From the NCBI GenBank assembly GCA_016713245.1, contig JADJPM010000004.1, positions 2,046,001-2,110,000 of the forward strand: a DNA stretch of 64,000 bases. Direction: 5' to 3'. Positions within the stretch are counted from its first letter, which is position 1; each line of letters opens with the position of its first letter. The translations under genes were made by a program, and so were the position numbers. The DNA comes from Verrucomicrobiaceae bacterium (GTDB taxonomy: Bacteria; Verrucomicrobiota; Verrucomicrobiia; Verrucomicrobiales; Verrucomicrobiaceae). Positions 15,973 through 25,582 of this stretch are shown here, in pieces. The notes beneath the pieces are model-generated. The model saw nothing but the letters and a program-made list of their open reading frames with translations, ran no database searches and was not told the DNA's origin.

Positions 15973-18135
15973 ATGGCCGCTCTCCTCAACATCCCGACCG
16001 CTCAAGCATCCAAATCCTTTGGTGCTGCTGGTAATCCGCCGAGTGCGACTATTGATACCCGCCAGGCTGCCATTCTCTCGATTGAAGGGCTGGCGCTACA
16101 ATACGGCATGATGCCTCTCACCCTACTGCGTGAGAGCTGCTCGCCTGAAGCCGAGCGCCTCGTGAGAAAGCTTGGCCGCGTGCCTTATGTGGCAGACCCT
16201 TGGCTGCCGGTGAGCACCCTTGGTCCGCTGCTGGTCATGGCGCATCACAATCCCCGTGCTGGAGACCTCTGGGGCGTGCCGTCCTTTCTGGTCATCCGCG
16301 TGCTCGTCTCTCAGGAGCAGTATCAAAACACGCGGAAGGATCTGGTGAGCCGCTTCGGCCAGATGCCCATCTCGCAGAGCAATACCATGGAGCAGCTTCA
16401 AGCTCCGCGGTTTGATGAACTCGCCCTTGAGGGCAGCTACAACTGGCTCATCGAAAACTATCCCTATGAAGATTCGGAGAAGGTGAAGCTCAACGGCTTC
16501 TTCGAAGCGCAGAAGGGCAAGGTGGAAAAGCTCGAGGTCTCCCACTTCAACGTCATGCAGCGTAATCTGGGCGTGGCGCTGCAATACCTCGTCAGCGGTG
16601 GCAAGCAGCTCGCTCTCAGTGCGGCGGAAGCTCAACGCCAGACCTTTTTCCCCATCCCGCTGCTGGAGCGCCACTCCGTCTATCCCCTCTACATTGGTCG
16701 GCATGTTTGCTTCATGCTGAGCGACACGGGGGATTGCTACAAGTTCGAGGACGAATGGCTCTCGATGGGAAATGCCGCCATCAAGATCATTCCCGTGCTG
16801 GCGGATCTGGCCACCATCCGTGATGCCATCAACCGTGCTGGTGCCACCTTTGATCCCAGCGCCGTTGCCGCGATGGATGGGGCCACTCTGACCGTGGCCG
16901 ATGACGCCAACGTCGTCGAAATCTCCCCCGAGGACATGGCACGCGTCAATCCGCAGAACCCCAATCATGGAGCCGAGGAGCTCGTGCAATGGGCGCTCTT
17001 CACAGCCATCCGCTGCCGAGCCTCCGACTTGCATTTGGAGAAGTTTTATAACTTCACCCGCTTCCGTGCTCGCATGGACGGCACGATGAAGACGATCATG
17101 ACGGCTCCTGAGAGTCAGCACAATCGCTTCGTCGCCTTGATCAAAAACTGGGCAGGCATCAATCAAAGCCGCGCCGAGTGCCAGGACGGTCGTCTCGCCC
17201 TTTCCATCGGACGTCGCCGTGTCGATGTGCGTCTCGCCGCCGTGCCCACACGTCGTGAGTTCCAGAAGCTCATCATGCGTTTCCTCGATAAGCAGGACGG
17301 CGTGAAGCGTCTCAGTGATTTCAATCTCGCCCAGCGGTCTATCGACATCCTCACCCGCACCATGCAGCGGGATCAGGGCCTCGTTCTCGTCACCGGTCCC
17401 ACCGGCTCTGGCAAAACGACCACGCTCTACGCTTTGCTCAACAGTGTGAATGACGAGGGTGTAAACATCCAGACCATTGAAGATCCCATCGAATACGAAA
17501 TCGAAGGCATCAACCAGACGCAGACGAACAACCATCGCGGCCTCGATTTCGCCAACGGTCTCCGCGCCCTTCTGCGTGCTGACCCGGACATCATCCTCAT
17601 CGGTGAGTCTCGTGATGCCGAGACGGCTGGCGCCGCTGTGAATGCCTCACTCACCGGTCACTTGGTGCTCACCACGCTGCATGCGAACGATTCCCTCCGC
17701 GCCGTCACGCGATTGCTCGCCATGGGCGTCGAGAAGTATCTCCTCGCGGATTCGCTGGCTCTTTCGCAGGCTCAACGCCTCTCACGCCGTCTTTGCAGCT
17801 ACTGCAAAACGCCCGTGGGCGTCAGTCAGGAGTTGCAGGAAATCCTCGCCAAGCAGCAGGTCATCACCTCGCCGGTGACCACGCCCATTTTCGAAGCACG
17901 TGGCTGTGATGAGTGCCACGGCACCGGTTACGCAGGCCGCGTTGCCCTTATGGAACTCTGCGAGATGAACAGCGAGCTGCGGGATCTCATTGAAGAAGCC
18001 GCGCCGATGAGTGCCATGCGTGCCGCTGCCTTCAAAAACGGCTTCCGCTCCCTTTATCAGGAAGGTCTCGCTCAGGTCCTCAACGGCGCCACCTCGCTCG
18101 AAGAGATCAAGTGCCTTAGCTACACCGCCATGTGA
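15973..18135 (+). CDS. GspE/PilB-family secretion ATPase
   Basis: This 720-residue ATPase powers assembly of a type II secretion or type IV pilus-like filament on the cytoplasmic face of the inner membrane. Residues 1-320 are N-terminal domains of the MshEN/GspE-N kind, divergent here. The motor follows: Walker A GPTGSGKTTT at about 475, Asp box TIEDPIEYEIEG, Walker B RADPDIILIGESRD and the His box TLHAND. A four-Cys zinc site typical of GspE/PilB lies at CSYC and CDEC, near residues 611 and 650, and is absent from PilT-type retraction ATPases. It is the fourth gene of the pseudopilin operon and is followed by a receiver-domain gene, so filament assembly may be tied to signalling. I cannot tell T2SS from pilus on sequence alone. 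Confidence 0.9.
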   Translation: MAALLNIPTAQASKSFGAAGNPPSATIDTRQAAILSIEGLALQYGMMPLTLLRESCSPEAERLVRKLGRVPYVADPWLPVSTLGPLLVMAHHNPRAGDLWGVPSFLVIRVLVSQEQYQNTRKDLVSRFGQMPISQSNTMEQLQAPRFDELALEGSYNWLIENYPYEDSEKVKLNGFFEAQKGKVEKLEVSHFNVMQRNLGVALQYLVSGGKQLALSAAEAQRQTFFPIPLLERHSVYPLYIGRHVCFMLSDTGDCYKFEDEWLSMGNAAIKIIPVLADLATIRDAINRAGATFDPSAVAAMDGATLTVADDANVVEISPEDMARVNPQNPNHGAEELVQWALFTAIRCRASDLHLEKFYNFTRFRARMDGTMKTIMTAPESQHNRFVALIKNWAGINQSRAECQDGRLALSIGRRRVDVRLAAVPTRREFQKLIMRFLDKQDGVKRLSDFNLAQRSIDILTRTMQRDQGLVLVTGPTGSGKTTTLYALLNSVNDEGVNIQTIEDPIEYEIEGINQTQTNNHRGLDFANGLRALLRADPDIILIGESRDAETAGAAVNASLTGHLVLTTLHANDSLRAVTRLLAMGVEKYLLADSLALSQAQRLSRRLCSYCKTPVGVSQELQEILAKQQVITSPVTTPIFEARGCDECHGTGYAGRVALMELCEMNSELRDLIEEAAPMSAMRAAAFKNGFRSLYQEGLAQVLNGATSLEEIKCLSYTAM

Positions 18136-18161
18136 TCTGAACCCCTCACCCATTGCCCACC

Positions 18162-18668
18162 ATGGAAATCCCCACCGCCATCATAAACATGAAGCCTACC
18201 TTCAGCTCTCACTGCGTGCTCATCATTGATGATGAGCCGGGCGTTCTAGCCGTCAGCCGGGCCGTTTTGTCCTCACAAGGCTTCGAGGTCGCTTGCGCTT
18301 CATCCGGCGAACAAGCCGTCGAACTCCTCATGTACGCCATCGAGCAAGGCCAGCGCTATGCCGCGTGCATCCTCGATCTGACCATGCCCGGCGGGCTTTC
18401 CGGCTTTGATGTGCTTGAACAGCTTCACCAAATTGATCCCGAGTTGCCCGTGATTGCCTGTAGTGGGTATTTCCAGGAGGACGCCCGTGAGCTTTGCCGT
18501 GGCATCGGCTTCTTCGATGTGTTGAGCAAGCCTCACACGCCTGATCTGCTCTGCACCACCGTGCGCCGTGCCATCGCCAAGATCGTCGATGCACCCGCTG
18601 AGGATCACCATGGCGAGTCTGCCGATTTGCCGATGTATGATGGCGCACACGCCTTCGCCACGGCCTGA
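18162..18668 (+). CDS. Single-domain response regulator
   Basis: This protein of about 168 residues is one receiver domain. VLIIDDEPG holds the acidic pocket, CILDLTMPGG the phospho-accepting Asp, VIACSGY the switch Ser/Thr position and SKPHT the conserved Lys. No DNA-binding output follows; the last 30 residues are a polar tail. It probably relays phosphate or acts by protein contact, with the hybrid kinase 29 bp downstream as its natural partner. Start choice: ATG 18162, 26 bp after the ATPase stop; ATG 18189 (MKPTFSSHC) is also possible, and a TTG at 18153 is less likely. Confidence 0.85.
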   Translation: MEIPTAIINMKPTFSSHCVLIIDDEPGVLAVSRAVLSSQGFEVACASSGEQAVELLMYAIEQGQRYAACILDLTMPGGLSGFDVLEQLHQIDPELPVIACSGYFQEDARELCRGIGFFDVLSKPHTPDLLCTTVRRAIAKIVDAPAEDHHGESADLPMYDGAHAFATA

Positions 18669-18697
18669 TCCATTCCCATCTCCGGGCTACTTTTTCC

Positions 18698-21509
18698 ATG
18701 AAATTCACTTTTCAGATCGCCAACCGCTTCACAATCCTCGGCATGTTTGCCGTGGTTATTGCAGCCATGGCGACGGCGGTGGCCTTTCTCTGGCAGGAGT
18801 ATCTCACCATGCGGTATGCTCAAAGTAGCTACCTCGGTGCCGTCGCCATCGCGGGGCAGATGGAGCTCAACCGTCAGGTCATCAGTGATACGGAGCGCTC
18901 CGGTGGTGTGCGCCTCACCTGGGAAAACGAAACCCTGCTGCGCATGCGTCTCCAGACGGTCGATGTGGCTCCAGCCGTGCAGCAGCTCGGTCTTGAAGTC
19001 GAGATCGTGGCTCCTCGGGAGGCCAACGGCGTGCCACCGATCGTCAAATCCCCGCCCATTGCCATCCTGCCCACTAGTGCAAAATGGGTGATGGAGGAGA
19101 TCGGTCACGGCCAGCTCGATAATCTCATCTATCGCGTCATGGCCGGCACCAGCCTCGTCATGGTGGATACCAATGTCAGCCGGGAACCGCATATCGAAAC
19201 GAAGACCGCCTGGCTCATCGCCGGTGCCCCGCTCTACAATAAGGATGGCCGTGTATGTGGTGTCTTCCTCGCTCGACAACCGCTCGTGCAGTTCGGCCAT
19301 CTCGTGCAGGCTAGCCGCCTCATTGTGCCCATTCTCGGTGCCTGCATCGGTTTACTTCCTGCCATCATCGGCTTCTTCTTTGTCGGCCGCCGCATCACGA
19401 AGAAGACCGGTGATCTCGTGAGGGCCTTTCAATCCATGCGCACGGGCAATCTCGGCATTCGGCTCCCCGCGAAGGGCTTCGATGACCTCGACGAAGTGCA
19501 GGGTGAGTTCAACAAAATGATCGAGCACCTCCACGAGGAGGATCATCGAAAGCAGTCCATGCTTGCTGAGTTCGAAGGCGCACGTCGTTCTGCCGAAACG
19601 GCTACGGCCGCGAAGAGTGATTTCCTGGCGAATATGTCCCACGAGATCCGCACGCCGATGAATGGCATCATCGGCACCACCTCCCCTGCTCATCGAAATG
19701 GGCCTGGAGGCCGAGCAGGAGGAACTTGTGCGCATGATCCGCTCCTCCGGCGAATCTTTGCTGCATGTCATCAATGACATCCTCGACTTCTCGAAGCTCG
19801 AATCCGCGAAGATGGAGATCGAAAACATCCCCGTCGATGTCGAAAAGCTCGTCTCCGAGACCATGGATGTCTTCTCGCACAAGGCAGCCGAGAAAAACCT
19901 CGAGCTCAACGTCCACATCGATCCCGCCCTGCCGCGCAAATTCATGGGGGACTTCCAGCGCATTAAGCAGATCCTCGTCAACCTCGTCGGCAACGCCATC
20001 AAATTCACTGAGAAGGGGGAGATCCTCCTCCTCGTCCGCCAGATTAACCGCCCCGGTGAAGGTGGAGATCGCAACATGCTGCACTTCTCTGTGCGAGACA
20101 CCGGCATCGGCATCCCCGCCGAAAAAATCTGCATGCTCTTCCAGGCCTTCACCCAGGCCGATGCCTCCACCACACGCAAATACGGCGGCACCGGGCTAGG
20201 CCTCGCCATTTCCAAAAAGATCATCCGCCTCATGAAAGGCGAGATTTCCGTCGTCAGCGAGGCTGGCAAAGGTTCCGACTTCTTCTTTGAGCTTCCACTC
20301 ACCGTCGCCGCCGACGATGAAAACCGTGAAGAAGACATCGGCTGGATCGAAATCGTCAAAAACCGCCCCATCGTCTTTTACAGCGCTCACCCCACGACTC
20401 AGCAGGTGCTCAATCAATGCGCCATGGGCTGGGGTATGAAGGTCTCCGTCCTCAAAGAACGCTCCATCGACGAACTCGATCATGTGCTCGAAGAAACCGC
20501 CGTCTTCGTGCTCGATATCATGCGCTTGAAGCCAGAGGAAGCAGCCCCGCTCATGCGTGTGGCTGCTGGAAAAGGTGCCGCCATCATCACTTACCTACCC
20601 ATTACCCGCGCCAAGCTCGATAAAGCCAAATTTGCGCCCCCCGCTGGCAGCCGCCACATCGGTCTCTCCAAGCCCATCAAACGCCGCGAGCTACTCCGCA
20701 GCATGGCGGAGCTCTTCCGCATGCCACGCCGAGTCATCACCGCCCCTATCGGCGCTGCTTCACAGGGCCACCCTGCCATCGCCAGTGCCGGTGGTCATCC
20801 CGCCATGCCTGCGGCATCCATGGCCCCGCACGCGCAGCCAGGGATGATGCAGCCTGCCATGCCGCAGATGATCCCCATGATGCCGCAGCAGCCCATGCAG
20901 CCAGCAGCTCAGGCGCACATGCTCGCCGTCATGCCTTCCGCTCAGCCTGCGCCCACCTTTGCCCCGCAGATCATGGAGGAAGCCTCCATGGAGCATCCCG
21001 GAGCACGAGCTGCCTCGGGTGGACACGATGTACAGCTCTCGAACGAGACCAATCGTGCCATTCAAAAAGCCGCCAAGGCCGATGGTGGTGATAGCTTCGC
21101 CGTCCTCCATCCCGCCCGCATCCTCCTCGTCGAAGACCAGCCGCTGAATCAAAAAATCGCCTGCATGCTCCTTCAGCGCCTTGGTTACGCCAAGATCGAG
21201 GTCGCCAACAATGGCCAGGAAGCCGTCGAAATGGTCTCGCAGATGCCTTTCGACATCGTCTTCATGGATCTGCAAATGCCTGTTATGGGCGGCATCGACG
21301 CCACCCGCTCCATCCGGGGCAATTTCCAGCTCAAGAACCAGCCCGCCATCATCGCCATGACCGGCCACGCTCTCGTCGGCGTCAAAGAAGAATGCCGTGA
21401 GGTTGGCATGAACGCCTTCCTCACCAAGCCGGTGAGCCTGGATGACTTCCGTCGCGTCATTCCGCCTGCCCTTGTCAAAGAGGCGGCTCTGATCGCCCTT
21501 TCACTCTGA
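18698..21509 (+). pseudogene. Hybrid sensor histidine kinase, interrupted by a +1 frameshift
   Basis: Two overlapping frames form one kinase of about 936 residues. Frame 1: N-terminal transmembrane helix, periplasmic sensor of about 190 residues, second helix (IVPILGACIGLLPAIIGFFFVG), HAMP, and the H-box NMSHEIRTPMNGIIG. The frame then changes within a CCCC run at 19683-19686; removing one C restores TSLLIEMGL in phase. Frame 2: the rest of the dimerisation domain (DILDFSKLES), HATPase with N box NLVGNAIKF, G1 DTGIGIP and G2 GGTGLGLAIS, a receiver-like segment lacking a clear Asp, a Pro/Ala/Met-rich linker, and a complete receiver (LLVEDQ, FMDLQMPVMGG, LTKP). As sequenced, His and ATP-binding domains are in different frames. 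It may be an assembly error or a disabled gene. Upstream response regulator and pilin genes suggest a shared pathway. Confidence 0.85.
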
Positions 21510-21533
21510 CCGCCTCCACGGCATGAATCTGGC

Positions 21534-21890
21534 ATGATCGAATGCCCCCACTGTGAGTTTCCACTCGACCCCGGCCGCGCCAGCACCTGCCCCAAATGCG
21601 GTGAAACCGTGCTCGGTGCCGTCTCACGCGGTCTGCTGGAGGTCGATGTCGCCCACGCTGGCGAGACGTGGGATGTAGCCCGCGAAAAAATCGTCAAGGC
21701 CATGAACGAAGCGCTGCTCAACGGTCACAGCGGCCTCAAAATCATCCATGGTTGGGGAGCCACCACGGGCCGCTCCGTGCTTTCCGGCCTCGCCGTCGCT
21801 CTCCTGCGTGGTTTTGCCACTCGTTACGGTGGTCGTCTCTCCCCGGACCGTCAAAACCCCGGTGCCCACATCCTCTGGCTCAACCGCTGA
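21534..21890 (+). CDS. Zinc-ribbon plus Smr-like domain protein
   Basis: This 118-residue protein opens with a zinc ribbon, CPHC at residues 4-7 and CPKC at 19-22. An Smr-like domain follows: LEVDVAHAGETWDVAREKI aligns with the LDLHG-type first motif, and IIHGWGATTGRSVL resembles the HGxGxG motif. Smr domains bind or cut nucleic acid. The first motif lacks the classic LDLHG wording, so nuclease activity is uncertain. It starts 24 bp after the hybrid kinase and precedes moxR by 105 bp, a gap that includes a T-rich stretch and may hold the moxR promoter. Confidence 0.65.
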   Translation: MIECPHCEFPLDPGRASTCPKCGETVLGAVSRGLLEVDVAHAGETWDVAREKIVKAMNEALLNGHSGLKIIHGWGATTGRSVLSGLAVALLRGFATRYGGRLSPDRQNPGAHILWLNR

Positions 21891-21995
21891 AACGACCGCA
21901 CCACATTTTTTTACATCCTTTCGAGCATCTTGTGGCATCTGCGGCGTTAAGGTTGACGCCCCCGCTGCCCCCGTTGACCAGTACCACCTGTCTTC

Positions 21996-23033
21996 ATGTC
22001 CGAATCCGCCACCCCACCCGCCATTCCCGCCGCCCCGGCTGCGCCGGTCATTCCCAATCTCCCTGACAGCGATGCCATCGCTCAAGCCGCCTCCTGGGTG
22101 GCTCCGCTGCGCAAAGAGATCGCCCGCGTCCTCATCGGCCAGGCTGATCTCGTCGATCGCCTCCTTGTCGCCCTGCTGACAAACGGCCACGTCCTGCTCG
22201 AAGGCGTTCCTGGTCTCGCCAAAACCCTCGCCGTGCGCACCTTGGCGGGCACATTGAATGCCAAATTTCAGCGCATCCAGTTCACGCCGGACCTTCTCCC
22301 GGCCGATGTCATCGGCACCATGGTTTATCACCCGAAGGACGGCACCTTCACCCCGCGTCTCGGCCCCATTTTCTCCAACCTCGTGCTTGCGGATGAAATC
22401 AACCGCGCCCCCGCCAAGGTGCAATCTGCGCTGCTCGAAGCCATGCAGGAACGTCAGGTCACCATCGGCGAGGTCACCCACAAGCTCGCGGACCCCTTCA
22501 TGGTGCTCGCCACCCAGAACCCCATCGACCAAGAGGGCACCTACACACTCCCAGAAGCCCAGCTCGACCGCTTTCTCTTCAAAGTCCGCGTCACTTATCC
22601 CACGCCTGCTGAGGAGCGTCTCGTGCTCGATGCCATGGCCACCTCCGCGCCGAAGCTTGATGTGAATGCCATCACGAACATCACCGATGTTGTGGCCAGC
22701 CGAAAGATCGTCAACGGCCTCTACATGGATGAAAAGATCCGCGACTACATCGTCGCCATCATCCAAGCCTCCCGTTTCCCGGAGAACGTGGCTCCTCACC
22801 TGAAGCTCCTCATCCGCTGCGGAGCCTCCCCGCGTGGCACCATCAATCTCGCCCTCGCCGCCAAGGCTCAGGCCTTTCTTCAGGGCCGCAACTACGTCAC
22901 CCCGCAGGACATCAAAGACCTCGCTCCAGACATTCTTCGTCATCGTATCCTCCTCAGCTACGAAGCCGAAGCCGAAGGCGTCACCTCCGAGGACGTCATC
23001 AAAACCCTGCTCGACAAGATTCCGGTGCCGTGA
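21996..23033 (+). CDS. MoxR-family AAA+ ATPase
   Basis: This 345-residue ATPase has a Pro/Ala-rich N-terminus, then the MoxR core: VLIGQADLVDRLLVALLTNGHVLLEGVPGLAKT (Walker A-like GVPGLAKT near residue 70), Walker B LVLADEINRAPAKVQSALLEAMQERQVTIG and sensor 1 VLATQNPIDQEGTYTLPEAQLDRF. MoxR proteins act as chaperones for proteins with von Willebrand A domains, which is exactly what the next genes encode. It heads a seven-gene run (moxR to holB) with overlapping or nearly touching reading frames: its stop TGA shares bases with the DUF58 ATG. Confidence 0.95.
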   Translation: MSESATPPAIPAAPAAPVIPNLPDSDAIAQAASWVAPLRKEIARVLIGQADLVDRLLVALLTNGHVLLEGVPGLAKTLAVRTLAGTLNAKFQRIQFTPDLLPADVIGTMVYHPKDGTFTPRLGPIFSNLVLADEINRAPAKVQSALLEAMQERQVTIGEVTHKLADPFMVLATQNPIDQEGTYTLPEAQLDRFLFKVRVTYPTPAEERLVLDAMATSAPKLDVNAITNITDVVASRKIVNGLYMDEKIRDYIVAIIQASRFPENVAPHLKLLIRCGASPRGTINLALAAKAQAFLQGRNYVTPQDIKDLAPDILRHRILLSYEAEAEGVTSEDVIKTLLDKIPVP

Positions 23034-23962
23034 TGGCGCAAGTCATGCCCGCCGCCGCCACCAGTGACAACGACGCTCGTCTCACACGCATCCTGAAGCG
23101 TGTGCGCCGCATCGAGCTGCTCACGCGTGGCATGGTGAAGGAAATCCTTGGTGGGCAGTATCACTCCCGCTTCAAAGGGCAGGGGATCGAGTTCGATGAC
23201 TTCCGCGAGTATCAGGCTGGTGATGACGTGCGTTTCCTTGATTGGAACGTCACCGCCCGTATGAACGAGCCTTTCGTGCGCAAATACGTCGAGGAGCGTG
23301 AGCTCACCGTCATGCTCTGCGTCGATGTCAGCGGCTCCGGGGACTACGGCAGCCACGAGGATACGAAACGCGAACGCGCCGCCGAGATCGCCGCGGTGTT
23401 TGCTTTTAGCGCCGTGCAAAATCAGGATAAAGTCGGTGTCATGCTCTTCTCGGATCAGGTCGAGGAGTATCTCCCGGCCCGTAAAGGGGCCTCGCATGCG
23501 CTGCGAATCCTTCGCGACATTTTAAACTGCCAGCCCGCTCATCCTGGCACGGACATCAAACCGGCGCTGGAACTCGCCTTGGGTCGCATTGCCCATCGGG
23601 CGCTCGTGGTGCTGGTTTCCGATCTCATCACGCCTTCGGATGCCTGGGAGAAAACGCTACGCGCCGCCGCTGCAAAGCACGATGTGGTCGTGGCGCATGT
23701 CACGGATCCTCGTGAGCTCGAATTGCCTGATGTCGGCCGTGTGGTGCTTCAAGACCCCGAAACGGGTGAAGAAGTCCTCGTCAACACCTCCGATGCCAGC
23801 GTGCGTCAGCAGTATCAAGAGCGCATGAAAGCGCATCAGGAGTATCTCACGCATCTGCTGCGCCGCAGCGGCGTGGAGCGCATCGAAATCCGCACCGATG
23901 AGGATTATGTGCCCGCTTTAAAAGCCTATTTTCGTTCCCGCAAAAGGAGGAAACGCGGATGA
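23033..23962 (+). CDS. DUF58 domain protein
   Basis: This 309-residue soluble protein of the DUF58 family is routinely encoded next to moxR. Diagnostic motifs: FDDFREYQAGDDVRFLDWNVTARM, then a degenerate VWA-like core starting VMLCVDVSGSG (a DxSxS-like metal site) and ending VVLVSDLITPSD. Start ATG 23033 overlaps the moxR stop (TGATG); the GTG one codon earlier is less likely. It ends in a basic cluster (RSRKRRKRG) and overlaps the next start by 4 bp. It presumably works with MoxR and the Bat membrane proteins on the inner face of the membrane; the biochemical activity is unknown. Confidence 0.9.
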   Translation: MAQVMPAAATSDNDARLTRILKRVRRIELLTRGMVKEILGGQYHSRFKGQGIEFDDFREYQAGDDVRFLDWNVTARMNEPFVRKYVEERELTVMLCVDVSGSGDYGSHEDTKRERAAEIAAVFAFSAVQNQDKVGVMLFSDQVEEYLPARKGASHALRILRDILNCQPAHPGTDIKPALELALGRIAHRALVVLVSDLITPSDAWEKTLRAAAAKHDVVVAHVTDPRELELPDVGRVVLQDPETGEEVLVNTSDASVRQQYQERMKAHQEYLTHLLRRSGVERIEIRTDEDYVPALKAYFRSRKRRKRG

Positions 23963-24537
23963 GGCTCTCATGGTTCATCGCCGGCATCTTTTGCCAAGCA
24001 TCCGCTGCCCTCGCGCAGCTCCCCGCCGCTCCTGGTTTACCTCATCCGAAGCTGCCGGACGCCCGTGAAATCGCTTCACCGCCTGCGTGGTGGGTGCCGT
24101 GGACCATCGGCCTGCTCATCCTCATCTTCCTCGGTCTGATCATCTGGCTGCTGCTGCGTCCAAAACCCGCCGCGCACATCCCCCCGCGCCAGCCGATTTC
24201 CTCCTGCCTGCGTGCTTTGAATGAGCTGCGTGCTCGTGTGTCCTTTGTCCCGCCTGCGGAAACGAGCCACCGCGTCTCGCAGATCCTGCGCCGCTACCTC
24301 GGCGAGCGTTACGCCGTGCCCGCCATCTCCCGCACCACACCGGAAATCTTCAGCGGCCTCCGTCAATTCGAGCCCGGTGTGCCCATTCCGCGTGCCGAAG
24401 GCGTGTGGAAGGAGCGCTTCGCCCCCGTGGCCAAATGGTGTGATGACCTTTCCTTCATGCCGGTGCCTGCCACGGCGGAGGCAGCACTCGCCTTGATCGA
24501 TCAAACCATCGCCAAAGTCGAGGAGGAACGCCTGTGA
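23959..24537 (+). CDS. DUF4381-type membrane protein of the bat operon
   Basis: This 192-residue protein has an N-terminal signal-like segment (MRLSWFIAGIFCQASAALA), a Pro-rich stretch, a single transmembrane helix (WWVPWTIGLLILIFLGLIIWLLL) and a cytoplasmic helical domain with the pattern SHRVSQILRRYLGERYAVPAISRTTPEIF, as in DUF4381 proteins between DUF58 and batA genes. A strong ribosome site, AGGAGG at 23945-23950, sits 8 bp before the ATG. The start overlaps the DUF58 stop (ATGA), indicating translational coupling. Confidence 0.85.
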   Translation: MRLSWFIAGIFCQASAALAQLPAAPGLPHPKLPDAREIASPPAWWVPWTIGLLILIFLGLIIWLLLRPKPAAHIPPRQPISSCLRALNELRARVSFVPPAETSHRVSQILRRYLGERYAVPAISRTTPEIFSGLRQFEPGVPIPRAEGVWKERFAPVAKWCDDLSFMPVPATAEAALALIDQTIAKVEEERL

Positions 24538-25574
24538 TCGCTGCTTTATCCATTCCCGGCATTCCTGATTTTCAGTTCGCCCATCCGTGGTGGCTGCTGC
24601 TGCTGGTTTTGCTGCCCCTTCTCCTCACGCTGCGAGGTGGACGTGCCTCGCGGCCTTCCATTAGCTTTCCCACCGTAGCTCTGCTGCGCGGCGTGGCCTC
24701 ACCGGCACGAGCTGGCTTTGGCTGGGTGTGGTTCAGCCTCATACTCGGCAGCATCCTCTTCGGTGCCTTCGCCCTGTCACGCCCACAGAAGCTCCTCGCC
24801 ACCGAGGAGGAGAAATCCGATGGCGTCTCCATCATGCTCACCTTCGATGTGTCGCTCTCCATGCTCATCGAGGACATGTACATCGGCGGCCAGCCTGTGA
24901 ACCGCCTCACCGCTGCCAAACGCGTCGTGGCTGATTTCATCAAAGGACGCAAATCGGACCGCATCGGCATCGTCGCCTTCGCTGGCGAGACCTATCTGCC
25001 ATGCCCGCTCACGCTCGATCGCGATTGGCTCATCAACAATCTCGACCGCGTGCAAACCCAACGCGTGAGCGATGGCACCGCCATCGGTTCCGGTCTCGCC
25101 TCCGCTGCCAATCGCCTCAACAAGGAGAAGACCAAGAGCAAGGTCATCATCCTGCTCACCGATGGTGCCAACAACTCCGGCCGCCTTTCTCCGCAGGATG
25201 CCGCGCGGCTCGGTGCCACGCTCGACATCAAAATCTACTCCATCGCCTTCGGCACGCCCGGCGTGCATGTCATCCCCGATCCGCGCCGCGGCACCTTCAC
25301 TCCCGTGGGGCAGCAGTTGTTTGATGAGAAGACCCTCGAAGAAGTCGCCGCCATCGGCAACGGCCAGTTCTTCATGGCGCAGGATTTGAACTCCCTCTCC
25401 GAAGTCTTCAGCACCATCGACAAGCTCGAAAAAACCAAGATTGAGCGGCGCAAATTCACCGAGGTAGAAGAGCTCTTCCATTGGCCCCTCTACGCCGCCG
25501 GAGCCAGCCTCCTGCTCGCCCTCCTGCTCTCCGTCATCTTGCTCCAAACCGCTCCTGAGACGCTCCCAGCCTGA
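24534..25574 (+). CDS. batA: BatA-like von Willebrand factor A membrane protein
   Basis: This 346-residue protein has two N-terminal membrane segments (WWLLLLVLLPLLLTL and FSLILGSILFGAFAL), a periplasmic VWA domain and a C-terminal anchor (YAAGASLLLALLLSVILLQ). The metal-ion site is intact: DVSLS, a Thr in the later loop, and LTDGANN. An RRxDRIGIVAFAGETYL-like segment is typical of the Bacteroides aerotolerance (Bat) family. The start is a GTG that overlaps the previous stop (GTGA) and is supported by AGGAGG at 24521-24526. Bat proteins have been linked to stress tolerance and envelope integrity in other bacteria; the precise action is unknown. Confidence 0.9.
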   Translation: MIAALSIPGIPDFQFAHPWWLLLLVLLPLLLTLRGGRASRPSISFPTVALLRGVASPARAGFGWVWFSLILGSILFGAFALSRPQKLLATEEEKSDGVSIMLTFDVSLSMLIEDMYIGGQPVNRLTAAKRVVADFIKGRKSDRIGIVAFAGETYLPCPLTLDRDWLINNLDRVQTQRVSDGTAIGSGLASAANRLNKEKTKSKVIILLTDGANNSGRLSPQDAARLGATLDIKIYSIAFGTPGVHVIPDPRRGTFTPVGQQLFDEKTLEEVAAIGNGQFFMAQDLNSLSEVFSTIDKLEKTKIERRKFTEVEELFHWPLYAAGASLLLALLLSVILLQTAPETLPA

Positions 25575-25582
25575 TTCATCGC

